The position numbers were made by a program, and so were the translations under genes. Under the pieces are notes generated by a model that made no database searches, had not been told where the DNA came from, and saw only the letters and a program-made list of their open reading frames with translations. Shown in pieces: positions 16,179-25,284 of a stretch of 32,684 bases of DNA. Numbering within the stretch: position 1 is the first letter of the stretch; the number at the start of each line of letters is the position of its first letter. This DNA is from an uncultured Clostridia bacterium (GTDB taxonomy: Bacteria; Bacillota; Clostridia; Christensenellales; Borkfalkiaceae). The stretch is from contig CALVWR010000019.1 in NCBI GenBank assembly GCA_944367565.1, forward strand, positions 1 through 32,684. Reading direction: 5' to 3'.

Positions 16179-19004
16179 TCATTGCCTGTCCGTCAGGATT
16201 TTTTTCAGAAATACCCCCGTACGGCTCTCGGGAACAAGCGCCACCTCCTCCGGTGAACCGCTCGCCATCACCGTTCCGCCGCCGTCGCCGCCTTCCGGCC
16301 CCAGATCGACGACGTAGTCCGCCGTCTTGATCACGTCCAGATTGTGTTCGATGACGATGACGGTGTTTCCCCCTTCCCTCAGACGGGAAAGAATATCGCA
16401 GAGTTTTGCCACGTCGTAGGAATGAAGTCCCGTCGTCGGCTCGTCGAGAATATACAGCGTCTTGCCCGTGGGACGCTTGGAAAGCTCGGTGGCGAGCTTC
16501 ACGCGTTGCGCTTCCCCCCCCGAAAGGGTTGTGGACGACTGTCCCAGCCGGATGTATCCCAGCCCGACGTCCTGCAGCGTTTTGATCTTGTTGTACACCG
16601 ACGGCACCGGCGCGAAAAATTCCACGGCTTCATCCACCGTCATATTGAGTACGTCGCTGATGCTTTTCCCCTTATATTTCACCTGCAGCGTTTCGCGGTT
16701 GTACCGCGTTCCGTGGCAGACTTCGCACGGCACGTACACGTCGGGCAGGAAGTGCATTTCGATCTTGATGATTCCGTCTCCCGAACAGTTTTCGCACCTG
16801 CCGCCCGGCACGTTGAAGGAAAACCGCCCCGATTTATATCCGCGTTCCTTTGCGTCCAGCGTGGCGGCAAACAGCACGCGGATGAGCGTAAACACCCCCG
16901 TATACGTGGCGGGATTGCTGCGCGGCGTTCTGCCGATGGGCGACTGATCGATGGCGATGACCTTATCGAAATATTCCAAACCCTCGATCCTGTCAAACGC
17001 GCCGCCGCGCAGTTTCGCGCCGTTGAGACGCGCCGCCAGTTCGGGATACACGATCTCGTTGATCAGCGAACTTTTTCCGCTTCCCGATACCCCCGTGACC
17101 GCCGTAATCAGCCCTACGGGGAATTTTACGTCGATATTCTTCAGATTGTTCTGCCTTGCGCCGAATACTTCCAGCCAGCGCCCGTCCGGTTTCTTGCGCA
17201 CGGCAGGGACGTCTATCTTTCTTCTTCCCGCAAGGAAATCGCCCGTGATGGACAGCGGATTTTTCATAATATCCTCCGCCGTACCCGTCGCGACGACCTC
17301 GCCGCCGTGCACGCCGGCAAAACGTCCGATATCGACGATAAAATCCGCCGCGCGCATGGTGTCTTCGTCATGCTCCACGACGACGAGCGTGTTTCCGAGA
17401 TCGCGCAGGCGTTTGAGCGTGTTGAGCAATTTCTCGTTATCCCTCTGATGGAGACCGATGCTCGGCTCGTCGAGAATATATAAAACCCCCGTCAGCCCGC
17501 TCCCGATCTGCGTGGCAAGCCGGATCCGCTGCGCTTCTCCCCCCGAGAGCGTCCCCGCACTGCGCGCCAGGGTCAGATACCCCAGCCCCACGTCTTTCAA
17601 AAACTGCAGACGCGCGCGGATCTCTTTCAGAATCGGCGCGGCGATGATGGCCGCCGTCTTCCCGAAGGTCAGACCGTCGAGAAAATCATACAGCTTGTCC
17701 ACAGGCATTTCGGTGAGTTCCGCAATATTCTTTCCTCCGACCGTGACGGCGAGCGCTTCCTTCTTGAGCCGCCGCCCGTGACATTCGTCGCAGGGGATGC
17801 TCGTCATGTACCGCTCGATCTCCATCTTTGTAAAATCGCTCGTCGTTTCCCGGTAACGACGGCTGAGATTCGGAATGATTCCTTCCCACGACGCATTGTA
17901 GCTTCCCGAAAACGTGTGGGTCTTGTAATCCATACGGATCTTTTCGCCGTTGTTGCCGTAAAGCAGCATATCGACGATCTCTTTCGGCAGATCCTTGACG
18001 GGCGTATCGAGGGAAAATCCGTAATGATTTGCGAGGGCGGAAAAATACATTTCGCTCATCTTGCCGGTATCGAGATTCCAGCCCGAGATGGTCATGGCGC
18101 CCTGCCGCAGGCTCTTTTCGGGATCGCGGCAGATGAGGGACGGATCGATTTCCTGTCGGAAACCCAACCCGTGACAGACGGGGCAAGCTCCGAAAGGATT
18201 GTTAAAAGAGAACAGCCTCGGCTCGATTTCCTCGATACTGATTCCGCAGTCCGGACAGGCGTAGTTTGCGGAAAACAATTCGTTTTCCCCGTTGATCTCG
18301 ATGAGTGCCAGCCCCTCGGCGAGCTTCAGGGCGTTTTCCACGCTGTCCGTCAGACGTTTCGTAATGCCGTCCTTGACGATGATCCTGTCTATGACGACGG
18401 AAATACTGTGTTTGATATTCTTATCGAGTTTGACGTCATCGCCGAGATCGTACATCGTTCCGTCGATCTCCGCGCGCACATATCCCGACTTACGGTAGCC
18501 TTCCAGCTGTTTGGAATATTCGCCCTTTCTTCCCCGCACGACGGGCGCCTTGACGACGACTTTGCTGCCGTTCCCGCTCTCCATGACCTTGTCCACGATG
18601 TCGTCCACCGTCTGCCGACGGATCTCCCTGCCGCACTGCGGACAATGCGGTACGCCCGCCCGCGCGAAAAGCAGACGGAAATAATCGTAGATCTCCGTCA
18701 CCGTTCCGACGGTGGAACGGGGATTTTTGGATGTCGTTTTCTGATCGATGGAAATGGCGGGAGAAAGTCCGTCGATGCTGTCGACGTCGGGTTTTTCCAT
18801 CTGCCCCAGAAATTGCCGCGCATAACTCGAGAGACTCTCCATGTACCGCCTTTGCCCTTCCGCAAAGATCGTTTCAAACGCCAACGTGGACTTCCCGCTG
18901 CCGGAAAGTCCCGTAAAAACCACAAGTTTATCGCGGGGGATCTGCAGATCGATATTCTTCAGATTGTTCTCCCTCGCCCCTTTGATCGTTATATATTGTT
19001 GCAT
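16179..19004 (-). CDS. uvrA: Excinuclease ABC subunit A
   Basis: 941-residue damage-recognition ATPase of nucleotide excision repair. It has two ABC modules: the first Walker A is TGLSGSGKS (32-39) and the second [11 protein letters not shown] in the C-terminal half, each with its LSGGEAQR signature and an ILDEP Walker B. Zinc modules are visible as [18 protein letters not shown] with [17 protein letters not shown], and CENCSGDG with CEVCHGTRY. The start is the ATG at 19004 ([13 protein letters not shown] follows). A longer frame would reach back into uvrB. It follows uvrB by two bases, so they form one operon and UvrA2-UvrB assembly is co-expressed. Confidence 0.98.
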   Translation of the reverse strand: MQQYITIKGARENNLKNIDLQIPRDKLVVFTGLSGSGKSTLAFETIFAEGQRRYMESLSSYARQFLGQMEKPDVDSIDGLSPAISIDQKTTSKNPRSTVGTVTEIYDYFRLLFARAGVPHCPQCGREIRRQTVDDIVDKVMESGNGSKVVVKAPVVRGRKGEYSKQLEGYRKSGYVRAEIDGTMYDLGDDVKLDKNIKHSISVVIDRIIVKDGITKRLTDSVENALKLAEGLALIEINGENELFSANYACPDCGISIEEIEPRLFSFNNPFGACPVCHGLGFRQEIDPSLICRDPEKSLRQGAMTISGWNLDTGKMSEMYFSALANHYGFSLDTPVKDLPKEIVDMLLYGNNGEKIRMDYKTHTFSGSYNASWEGIIPNLSRRYRETTSDFTKMEIERYMTSIPCDECHGRRLKKEALAVTVGGKNIAELTEMPVDKLYDFLDGLTFGKTAAIIAAPILKEIRARLQFLKDVGLGYLTLARSAGTLSGGEAQRIRLATQIGSGLTGVLYILDEPSIGLHQRDNEKLLNTLKRLRDLGNTLVVVEHDEDTMRAADFIVDIGRFAGVHGGEVVATGTAEDIMKNPLSITGDFLAGRRKIDVPAVRKKPDGRWLEVFGARQNNLKNIDVKFPVGLITAVTGVSGSGKSSLINEIVYPELAARLNGAKLRGGAFDRIEGLEYFDKVIAIDQSPIGRTPRSNPATYTGVFTLIRVLFAATLDAKERGYKSGRFSFNVPGGRCENCSGDGIIKIEMHFLPDVYVPCEVCHGTRYNRETLQVKYKGKSISDVLNMTVDEAVEFFAPVPSVYNKIKTLQDVGLGYIRLGQSSTTLSGGEAQRVKLATELSKRPTGKTLYILDEPTTGLHSYDVAKLCDILSRLREGGNTVIVIEHNLDVIKTADYVVDLGPEGGDGGGTVMASGSPEEVALVPESRTGVFLKKILTDRQ

Positions 19005-19006
19005 GA

Positions 19007-20974
19007 TTATTGTCCTTTTCTCATCTTCGCCTTTAACCGGGCTATGGTTTCGCGGATCTCGATACATTGCTCGAAATCGAGATTCGCCGACGCCACCTTC
19101 ATCAGCCCTTTGAGCTTTTCGATCTCCGCCGGAATGTCCGCCGCACGGATGTCCTTCGTCCTGTCCGCCTTCTTTGTGATCTCGATGGTATTCACCACCT
19201 TTTTGATGATGGTTTTCGGCACGATGCCGTGCGCGGCATTGTATTCGCTCTGAACCTTCCGCCGCCGTTCGGTCTCTTCGATGGCGCGCTTCATACTCCC
19301 CGTCATCACGTCCGCATACATGATCACGCGTCCCTCGGCATTCCGCGCCGCCCGTCCGATGGTCTGGATAAACGCCGTCTCGCTCCGCAAAAAGCCTTCC
19401 TTATCGGCGTCCAGAATAATCACGAGCTTCACCTCCGGCAGATCCAGCCCTTCCCGCAGAAGGTTGATCCCCACCAGCACGTCAAATTCCCCTTCCCGAA
19501 GGCCCGTGATGATGTCGATGCGCTCCAACGTGTCGATATCGCTGTGCATATACCGTACGCGCACCCCGTTTTCTTTCAGGTATTCCGTGAGGCTCTCCGC
19601 CATCTTCTTTGTCAGCGTCGTGATCAGTACGCGTCCCGTTTCCGCAACCGCTTTATGAATCTCCGCAAGCACGTCGTCGATCTGTCCCCTCGTCGGGCGA
19701 ACCTCCACCGTGGGATCCAGCAAGCCTGTCGGACGAATCAGCTGCTCCACAACCTGTCCCGCACGGTTCAGTTCGTATTCCGCGGGCGTCGCGGAAACAC
19801 AGATAAGCTGCGGCAGTTTCGCGTTGAATTCCTCAAAGGTGAGCGGACGGTTGTCGTATGCCGATTTCAGCCGGAATCCGTAATTCACCAGATTTGTCTT
19901 TCTCGACAGATCGCCGTGATACATCGCGCGGATCTGCGGAATCGTCATGTGACTCTCGTCGATCATCACAAGATAATTCGGGGGAAAATAATCCATCAGC
20001 GTGAAGGGCGGTTCCCCCACCTTTCTGCCGTCAAAATAACGGCTGTAATTTTCGATCCCTTTACAGAAACCGATCTCATTGATCATTTCGATATCGTACG
20101 CCGTGCGCTGTTGCAACCGCTGCGCCTCCAGAAGTTTTCCGCTCTCTCTGAACGCGCGGACCTCATCTTCCATATCGTGCTCGATATGCGTCAGCGCGAC
20201 TTTCGCCTTTTCCTGCGCCACGACATAGTGGCTTGCCGGAAATATTACGGTATGCTTCAGCTCCGACACCACCTTCCCGGAAACAAATTCACATTCGCAG
20301 ATCCGATCCACCGTGTCCCCGAAAAATTCCACCCGTACGACGATCTCCGTATTCGCCGAAGGAAAAATGTCAATCGTGTCCCCGCGCACCCGAAACGAAG
20401 AACGGGAAAAATCCACGTCCTTTCTCGAATACTGGATCGAAACAAGCCGCCGCATCAATTCGGCAGGCTCTATCTCGTCTCCCGCCCGAACGGACACCGC
20501 CAGACGGAAAAATTCCTCCGGCGCCCCCAGCCCGTAAATGCACGAAACCGACGCCACCACGATGCAGTCGCTGCGTTCGGCAAGCGAACAGGTGGCGGAA
20601 TTGCGCAGTTTATCGATCTCGTCGTTGACGGCAAGATCTTTCTCGATATAAGTATCGGTCGACGGAATATACGATTCCGGCTGATAATAGTCGTAATACG
20701 ACACAAAATATTCCACGCGGTTTTCGGGGAAAAATTCGCGGAACTCGTTACAAAGCTGCGCGGCGAGCGTTTTGTTGTGCGCGATCACCAGCGTAGGACG
20801 GTTGACGTTTTTGATCACGTTCGCCATCGTGAAGGTCTTTCCGCTCCCCGTAACCCCCAAAAGCACCTGCGTATCCAGCCCGTCCAGAATGCCTTCCGTG
20901 AGTTTTGCGATCGCCTGCGGCTGATCTCCCGTCGGCGCATATTCGGAATGTAATATGAATTTTCTCTCTTCCAT
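19007..20974 (-). CDS. uvrB: Excinuclease ABC subunit B
   Basis: 655-residue DNA-repair helicase-like protein that verifies lesions and recruits UvrC. Walker A is GVTGSGKT (40-47). The damage-probing beta-hairpin is in [20 protein letters not shown]. The helicase motif DESHMTIPQ and later [10 protein letters not shown] and QTIGRAARN are all present. The C-terminal UVR motif ([20 protein letters not shown]) binds UvrC. ATG at 20974 is preceded by AAAGGG. It is first gene of the uvrBA operon, behind a TTGACA/TACAAT promoter. The long open frame on the opposite strand is a codon-bias shadow. Confidence 0.98.
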   Translation of the reverse strand: MEERKFILHSEYAPTGDQPQAIAKLTEGILDGLDTQVLLGVTGSGKTFTMANVIKNVNRPTLVIAHNKTLAAQLCNEFREFFPENRVEYFVSYYDYYQPESYIPSTDTYIEKDLAVNDEIDKLRNSATCSLAERSDCIVVASVSCIYGLGAPEEFFRLAVSVRAGDEIEPAELMRRLVSIQYSRKDVDFSRSSFRVRGDTIDIFPSANTEIVVRVEFFGDTVDRICECEFVSGKVVSELKHTVIFPASHYVVAQEKAKVALTHIEHDMEDEVRAFRESGKLLEAQRLQQRTAYDIEMINEIGFCKGIENYSRYFDGRKVGEPPFTLMDYFPPNYLVMIDESHMTIPQIRAMYHGDLSRKTNLVNYGFRLKSAYDNRPLTFEEFNAKLPQLICVSATPAEYELNRAGQVVEQLIRPTGLLDPTVEVRPTRGQIDDVLAEIHKAVAETGRVLITTLTKKMAESLTEYLKENGVRVRYMHSDIDTLERIDIITGLREGEFDVLVGINLLREGLDLPEVKLVIILDADKEGFLRSETAFIQTIGRAARNAEGRVIMYADVMTGSMKRAIEETERRRKVQSEYNAAHGIVPKTIIKKVVNTIEITKKADRTKDIRAADIPAEIEKLKGLMKVASANLDFEQCIEIRETIARLKAKMRKGQ

Positions 20975-20994
20975 AGTACCCTTTATACACAATC

Positions 20995-21024
20995 ATTGTA
21001 CCACCTGATGCGGCATTTTGTCAA
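20995..21024 (-). promoter_or_regulatory. Promoter of uvrB-uvrA
   Basis: Minus strand -35 TTGACA (21019-21024), an 18-base spacer and -10 TACAAT (20995-21000), about 20 bases before the ATG. I see no clear LexA box (CGAAC-N4-GTTCG) overlapping it. Confidence 0.65.
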
Positions 21025-21045
21025 ACAAACGTTTGCACTTTCCCG

Positions 21046-21405
21046 TCACGTAAAAATCGCTCTGAGCAATAACCCCAAAAGAAAACTCAAAAACGCAAAC
21101 GCCACGGTTACCGCCAGTTTATACCCGAGATTCCGCTTGATCATGACTTTTTGCCTGCGGTACGACATTCCTTTTTCTTTCAGCGTTACGCAGTACACCT
21201 TTTCTCCGCGCCGATCGGACAGAATCAACTCGAAATAATCGTCGTATTCCAAAGCCTGCAGAATCTTGTCCAGCGCGCCGTATCCCACGTTGCCGCGGAC
21301 TCCCGCCATGGAAAGGATATCGTCCGGACTTAAAAGACAACTGTTTTTGCCTTCGCACGCGCCGTAAATCGCGCTCATGATCTTATCTTCGTTTTTCGTA
21401 AGCAT
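21046..21405 (-). CDS. Small membrane protein with winged-helix-like N-terminus (paralogue 2)
   Basis: 119 residues. Residues 1-80 (EDKIMSAIYGACEGKNSCLL, SPDDILSMAG, ALDKILQALEYDDYFELILS, KVYCVTLKEKG) read as a winged-helix-like alpha/beta domain. A basic linker (RRQKVMIKRN) leads to one transmembrane helix at about 95-117 ending in an exposed tail. The ATG at 21405 has GGGGA seven bases upstream. It lies 15 bases after a gene of the same architecture and shares the pattern LxxIxxxCE...SxxDIL, so the two are tandem paralogues. Function is unknown. A membrane-bound DNA-binding or adaptor protein is a guess. Confidence 0.7.
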   Translation of the reverse strand: MLTKNEDKIMSAIYGACEGKNSCLLSPDDILSMAGVRGNVGYGALDKILQALEYDDYFELILSDRRGEKVYCVTLKEKGMSYRRQKVMIKRNLGYKLAVTVAFAFLSFLLGLLLRAIFT

Positions 21406-21420
21406 TTTTATTCCCCGCAA

Positions 21421-21792
21421 TCAGAAAAAATAAAAAATGCCCGCCGCCGCAAGTGCGGCGAGCATACCGCCGATCAACGCGCCGAAAAAGGCATGAAAAA
21501 AATATTTTTTCCGCACCTTTACGCTTTCTTCCTTTTTATCTTCCATGCTTTCGTAAAAAAAACGGCCTTTCGGCAGCGTGCAAAGACAAACTTCCCGCTC
21601 GTCCTCGTATTTGACGCGGATATATTCCCGTTCGCACAGCGCATGCAGTCCGCTGCGGATCTCGGCAGCGTCCGCAGCGGTTTTCAGCGGCATTTTTTCC
21701 AGAATTTCTTCCATGGAAAGTATTTTATACGCGCCGTTTTCACACAGCGCATTGAGCGCATTCAGAAGCGCACCCGTCCGTTTGTCCAACAT
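21421..21792 (-). CDS. Small membrane protein with winged-helix-like N-terminus (paralogue 1)
   Basis: 123 residues. The N-terminal part (GALLNALNALCENGAYKILS, MEEILEKMP, EIRSGLHALCEREYIRVKYE, VCLCTLPKGR) has the helix-helix-wing look of a small winged-helix domain. A basic stretch (KVRKKYFFH) precedes a C-terminal transmembrane helix rich in Gly and Ala (about 98-121). It is the first of two tandem paralogues sharing the same layout and length. The start is ATG with AAGGATCG upstream. The preceding terminator (21866-21894) means it needs its own promoter, which I could not locate with confidence. Confidence 0.7.
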   Translation of the reverse strand: MLDKRTGALLNALNALCENGAYKILSMEEILEKMPLKTAADAAEIRSGLHALCEREYIRVKYEDEREVCLCTLPKGRFFYESMEDKKEESVKVRKKYFFHAFFGALIGGMLAALAAAGIFYFF

Positions 21793-21865
21793 AACGATCC
21801 TTACGCTTAGTGTGCCCTTTTTTCCGTTTTTTTATTACTTTACCCGTAAAACGCCCGTTTTTTTA

Positions 21866-21894
21866 CAAAAAAACCGCGCTTTCTTAAGCGCGGC
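21866..21894 (-). terminator. Terminator after the small Lys/Glu-rich membrane protein gene
   Basis: CCGCGCTT / AAGCGCGG type stem (21874-21893) followed on the minus strand by seven T residues. This is a canonical terminator separating the PH-domain gene pair from the tandem paralogues. Confidence 0.93.
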
Positions 21895-21911
21895 AGTCGT
21901 CTTTTCTCGAA

Positions 21912-22136
21912 TTATCGTTTTTCTTCCCCTTTTTCCGTTTCGGATTCTTTCTCTTTTTCTTGCTTCTCTTTTTTCTTTTTCTTCGTTTTCTCTTTCCTCA
22001 ATGTCCAATACTTTTCCCATGCGCGGGAAACACCGTTCAATCCGCCCGCAAGCGCAACGATCAGCACCGCCAGGACAATCCCTCCCGCGATGCCGATCAT
22101 GATCTTATCTACTCCGGCCATCAACAATAAAGACAT
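21912..22136 (-). CDS. Small membrane protein with Lys/Glu-rich tail
   Basis: 74 residues: one hydrophobic helix (about 12-31, IMIGIAGGIVLAVLIVALAG), an amphipathic link (VSRAWEKYWTLRKEK) and a tail made almost only of Lys and Glu. No family is recognised. GAGAGGGAAAGA precedes the ATG. It starts 42 bases after the PH-domain gene stop and ends at a good terminator, so the two are probably co-transcribed. The tail could contact nucleic acid or the membrane surface, which is speculative. Coding status rests on the ribosome site, position and membrane pattern. Confidence 0.55.
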   Translation of the reverse strand: MSLLLMAGVDKIMIGIAGGIVLAVLIVALAGGLNGVSRAWEKYWTLRKEKTKKKKKEKQEKEKESETEKGEEKR

Positions 22137-22178
22137 TCTTTCCCTCTCAAAAACGCAGAAACCGTTCCATACTTTGTT

Positions 22179-22826
22179 TTATCCCTTATATTCCGTGCGG
22201 TACCCTTCATTTACCGAAGGACGTAAAGCATTCGGATAATAGACGTCCGCTTTGATATCCGCCGTGATTTTCTGCAATTTCGTCGTGATCGCATAGGGTT
22301 GCTCTATATCCCATAAAACTTGCGCCTGATTCGCGCTTTTTATATAGATATCCCCCACTTTCAGCCATTTGTCGATCAGCCCGACTTTCAGATTTACCCC
22401 TTGTATGTCCGTATAATAAAAATTATGAACGTCGATCCCGATCAGTCCGCTGCGTACTATGACGCGGCGATCCGTAAACGCATATTCCAGATTTTTATGC
22501 CGGCGGTTTGCCGTGACAATGTTGGAAATCCATATCCATACCGGAATCAGATGAAGCGCAAAAAAAATACAGATGAATACCGTAAAGACGGGGGGCATCT
22601 GCGCAAACACGTTCTGTCCGATCATAAATCCGATGAATCCCCCGTCAAAAATCAGCCAGATCAGCGCAAACGGCATCATTCTCAGAACGCGGGAAAGAAT
22701 AAACGCCGCCTTCTTCGGCTTGCCTTTCCAAAGCACCGTTTCCCCTTCCGCAAGCAAAGATTCCAAAGTCGTTTCGCCTGAATCCGTACCGTCGCTTTTA
22801 AAATAATTTTCGTTAAATACAGCCAT
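22179..22826 (-). CDS. PH-domain membrane protein (YdbS/YdbT-like)
   Basis: 215 residues. The N-terminus ESLLAEGETVLWKGKPKK is the standard lead-in of bacterial PH-domain proteins. Two transmembrane segments follow (about 48-69 and 79-103), then the PH-like domain (about 110-190) with NLEYAFTDRRVIVRSGLIG and TDIQGVNLKVGLIDKWLKVGDIYI, the conserved strand pattern of the bPH_2 fold. It is probably an integral membrane protein. Family members are linked to envelope stress or lipid binding, but the exact role is unknown. ATG with perfect AGGAGG upstream and a promoter at 22845-22873. It leads a two-gene unit with the small protein at 21912. Confidence 0.85.
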   Translation of the reverse strand: MAVFNENYFKSDGTDSGETTLESLLAEGETVLWKGKPKKAAFILSRVLRMMPFALIWLIFDGGFIGFMIGQNVFAQMPPVFTVFICIFFALHLIPVWIWISNIVTANRRHKNLEYAFTDRRVIVRSGLIGIDVHNFYYTDIQGVNLKVGLIDKWLKVGDIYIKSANQAQVLWDIEQPYAITTKLQKITADIKADVYYPNALRPSVNEGYRTEYKG

Positions 22827-22844
22827 TTTTATACCTCCTATATC

Positions 22845-22873
22845 ATAATAACAGTTTTATGGGAAAATAACAA
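22845..22873 (-). promoter_or_regulatory. Promoter of the PH-domain gene
   Basis: Minus strand -35 TTGTTA (22868-22873), a 17-base spacer and -10 TATTAT (22845-22850), directly before the AGGAGG ribosome site. Confidence 0.6.
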
Positions 22874-22891
22874 TATTTTTGAAAAAATATT

Positions 22892-22920
22892 TTGACAATT
22901 ACCGAAAAATATGTTAAGAT
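22892..22920 (+). promoter_or_regulatory. Promoter of tRNA-Ser(GCU)
   Basis: -35 TTGACA (22892-22897), a 17-base spacer and -10 TAAGAT (22915-22920), 36 bases before the mature tRNA 5' end. It diverges from the PH-domain gene promoter. Confidence 0.75.
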
Positions 22921-22956
22921 ATGTAAGCATAAAATAAGCTTTCGGCAAAAGCGCAA

Positions 22957-23048
22957 GGAGAAATACCCAAGAGGCCGAAGGGGCTCCCCTGCTAAGGGAG
23001 TAGTACGTTAACAGCGTAGCGAGGGTTCAAATCCCTCTTTCTCCGCCA
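22957..23048 (+). tRNA. tRNA-Ser (anticodon GCU)
   Basis: Acceptor GGAGAAA pairs with TTTCTCC, with discriminator G and encoded CCA. The anticodon stem CTCCC/GGGAG encloses CTGCTAA, giving anticodon GCT. A long variable arm follows, then the T arm GAGGGTTCAAATCCCTC. It is a class II serine tRNA for AGC/AGU codons, with its own promoter and terminator. Directly downstream lies truncated surface-protein DNA. Confidence 0.97.
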
Positions 23049-23087
23049 AACAGAGTCGCGTTTGAACCCGCGGCTCTGTTATTTTTG
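23049..23087 (+). terminator. Terminator of tRNA-Ser(GCU)
   Basis: AACAGAG-T-CGCG / CGCG-G-CTCTGTT stem (23049-23080) with one G-U pair, followed by ATTTTTG. Confidence 0.9.
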
Positions 23088-23090
23088 TAT

Positions 23091-23196
23091 CAAGGGTGTT
23101 GCCGGCATCATAATCGACACCGAAGTTTATGTCCCGCAATTATCAGACTTCTACTTGACACAGAAAAGAGATGCCCACGGCAACTATACAAAATAG
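23091..23196 (+). pseudogene. Possible short gene remnant downstream of the tRNA
   Basis: One plus frame reads VAGIIIDTEVYVPQLSDF and continues LTQKRDAHGNYTK to a stop at 23194-23196. The composition looks protein-like, but there is no start codon with a ribosome site and I do not recognise a family. It may be the tail of a gene lost when the truncated surface-protein DNA arrived. Confidence 0.25.
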
Positions 23197-23238
23197 GCGG
23201 TAAGTGCCGTCTATTTTCGTTTCTAACAGTAAATTGAT

Positions 23239-24225
23239 TTGCCTGATTATTTAATTTGCTACAAAGATTTCGTAACGCTTGTTGCCAGGTGGAAGACTGT
23301 GGATTACGTGATTACATACGAACTGGGCGGCGGAAAAAACAATGAGGCGAATCCGACTTCTTATACGGTGGAAAGCGAAAGCGTTTCTCTGGCACAACCT
23401 CTGAAATACGGATACGCTTTTAAGGGGTGGTATTATGACGGACAACAAATCGACTCCGTGAACCCCGCTTGGAGCCGTAACGCCACGCTTACGGCAAAGT
23501 GGCAGATCGATCCCGATTCAACTTGTTTTACCTACGGAGATAATTACACGATAACAGGTCTTAAGGACAATAGCGTCAAGGATATTTTTATTCCCGATTA
23601 CGTTACGGCTATTGCCGCGGAAGCTTTCTTGATGACCGAAATTCAATCGTTGCAGTTCGCAGAGGACAGCGCGTGCACATCTGTCGGCGAATATGCGTTT
23701 GAAGGGTGTGAAAAATTGATAACGGTGAAAATTCCTGCAAGCATAGAATCCGTCGGGATATGTACTTTTTATATGTGCACCTCCTTACAGACGCTGGAGT
23801 TTGCGGAAAATTCCAAACTCGAACGCATTCCGGGCGGAATGCTAAACGATTGCTATGCTCTGACAAGTTTACGTCTGCCCTCCGGCATCACGGAAATTGA
23901 AGACGCCGCCATTGCCGGATGTACTTCGCTTGAGGAAGTAACCTTTGCGCAGGACAGTAAACTGCAGCGGATCGGCGATTATAATTTTATACAATGCAAG
24001 TCCTTAAAAAGCATCGTGATACCCCGAAACGTTTCTTATATCGGTCAGGCGGCAGAGTATACGCTGGATGAAATTTATTATATCGGGGATGCGAACGAAT
24101 GGAGCGCAATCGCGGGAGCAAGCAGTTTCACCCGGGATGCGACCGTGTATTATTATTCGGCAAATCAACCTGCGCAAGCGGGCAACTACCGGCACTATAA
24201 CGGACAAACGATTGTTAAGTGGTGA
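23239..24225 (+). pseudogene. 5'-truncated BspA-type leucine-rich-repeat surface protein
   Basis: 328 residues from a TTG with no ribosome site and no signal peptide. The first 20 residues contain FVTLVARWKT, the end of an InlB-type (Listeria-Bacteroides, Flg_new) repeat. One full such repeat follows at 23-88 (YVITYELGGG to ATLTAKW). Then come five or six LRR_5/BspA units of about 23 residues (residues 100-285), with the pattern SVGEYAFEGCEKLITVKIPASI. Such proteins are secreted, adhesive and much longer, so the real N-terminus has been lost. The C-terminal end (GQTIVKW) may be natural or truncated. The gene lies about 190 bases downstream of a tRNA gene, a common place for inserted or rearranged DNA. 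Confidence 0.75.
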
Positions 24226-24300
24226 CAGATCACTGCATTGTTCCCCCAACGACAGTGCCGCTCAAAACAATGTTCCGTTGCGATTTTAACCGTCAGAACA

Positions 24301-24344
24301 AAAAACGCACTTTTCAGCGAATACTCGCTGAAAAGTGCGTTTTT
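24301..24344. terminator. Bidirectional terminator A
   Basis: 20-bp perfect inverted repeat (AAAAACGCACTTTTCAGCGA, loop ATAC, reverse complement). The A5 and T5 tracts form the ends of the stem, so it can terminate transcription from either side. It lies 76 bases after the LRR remnant. Confidence 0.85.
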
Positions 24345-24432
24345 GCTCGTTACGACTTTTAATTTTCCCCCTGTCGGCACATTTTTCACGATCTTTTTCA
24401 GCGCGGAAAGCGGCGATCCGATCTTCTTTCAA

Positions 24433-24472
24433 CCGTTGCAAAAAGCACCCTGAAGGGTGCTTTTTGCAACGG
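24433..24472. terminator. Bidirectional terminator B
   Basis: 18-bp perfect inverted repeat (arm CCGTTGCAAAAAGCACCC, loop TGAA). An A5/T5 pair within the stem flanks the GCACCC/GGGTGC core. It faces the end of the membrane-protein gene at 24549. The rest of 24226-24548 shows no gene. Confidence 0.85.
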
Positions 24473-24548
24473 CTTTATCCGCTTAACGTCCGTTTATAAA
24501 GCGGGTTACGTCAGTCTGATCCGCCTCTGATACGAATCTGACCTTTGA

Positions 24549-24953
24549 TCATTGAACAGACTCTTCTCCCGTCGGCGTTTCGTCTTTTTTCTGTTTTTCG
24601 GCGGATTGATGCGCACTTCCGTTCTTGCCGAAGAACGCAATGACGGCAAACACAACATACACCGCAATTTTAATTATATTCGTGACCTGATAGAGGATAT
24701 TATACACATCGTACGCCCCGGAAGAATAATAATTGTTTGCCATGCTGCCTATGCTGCTGAAAATCGAGAAAAACATGGAGATCGCCGTGAAAATCAACGT
24801 GACGATAAACGCAAGTTTCGTCGTTTTTTTAAGATCTTCCTCTTCGGATTTTACAATGACATATCCGCCCACCAGCGCAAACGCCACGATGCTGAGATAT
24901 CCGCACAGCCAGATCAGTAATGCTTTCCACCTTTTTGTCCAACCTTCATTCAT
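24549..24953 (-). CDS. Small membrane protein, three predicted helices
   Basis: 134 residues with hydrophobic segments at about 10-34, 45-68 and 88-110, and a hydrophilic C-terminal tail rich in Lys, Glu and Gln. The middle segment is followed by a Ser/Tyr-rich loop (SMANNYYSSGAYDVYNILYQ). No family is recognised. The ATG has AAGGAG upstream and the gene has a consensus promoter and a terminator, so it is a real single-gene unit. Function cannot be given. Small membrane proteins of this shape are common and poorly described. Confidence 0.75.
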   Translation of the reverse strand: MNEGWTKRWKALLIWLCGYLSIVAFALVGGYVIVKSEEEDLKKTTKLAFIVTLIFTAISMFFSIFSSIGSMANNYYSSGAYDVYNILYQVTNIIKIAVYVVFAVIAFFGKNGSAHQSAEKQKKDETPTGEESVQ

Positions 24954-24983
24954 AACGTTTTCTCCTTATTTTTGGATACTTCT

Positions 24984-25012
24984 ATTATATCAACAGAATT
25001 TCTTCATGTCAA
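24984..25012 (-). promoter_or_regulatory. Consensus promoter of the three-helix membrane protein gene
   Basis: Minus strand -35 TTGACA (25007-25012), a 17-base spacer and -10 TATAAT (24984-24989), both perfect matches. Confidence 0.85.
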
Positions 25013-25243
25013 TACCGAAAAACAAATAAAAACGCCGATAAAAACATACGTTTCCTGATTTTTGCTTCCCTGCGCGTACAGAAGCACGCCGTTTCTTTCC
25101 TTTCTATTAAAATATGCAAAATCATTCCGACTGTTGCAAAATAAATCGGTTTGTTTGTCCGTAAAACTTTCCTTGCCGTGTTTTTACTTTTAACCGACAG
25201 ACATCAACAATATCGTCTGAGAGTAAAGAACCCGACCTTTCCC

Positions 25244-25270
25244 GCGGCGGCGGGTTATACGCGCCGCCGC
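25244..25270 (-). terminator. GC-rich hairpin after the ferredoxin-reductase gene
   Basis: GCGGCGGCG / CGCCGCCGC stem with a 9-base loop, 14 bases past the stop codon. There is no T-tract on the minus strand, so it is a weak or stabilising structure. The stretch 25013-25243 upstream of it shows no gene or repeat I can identify. Confidence 0.4.
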
Positions 25271-25284
25271 AATCCCGGAATTTT

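Noticed and set aside
17778-20953. Open frames of about 490 and 630 codons antisense to uvrA and uvrB
   Set aside because: Both overlap conserved repair genes entirely, lack translation signals and encode Arg/His-rich, motif-free sequences.
20974-21040. LexA (SOS) box upstream of uvrB
   Set aside because: No CGAAC-N4-GTTCG-like palindrome overlaps the promoter. The region shows only the -35 and -10 boxes.
22957-24225. Genomic island integrated at tRNA-Ser(GCU)
   Set aside because: No integrase gene and no second copy of the tRNA 3' end were seen in the window. Only a truncated surface-protein gene follows.
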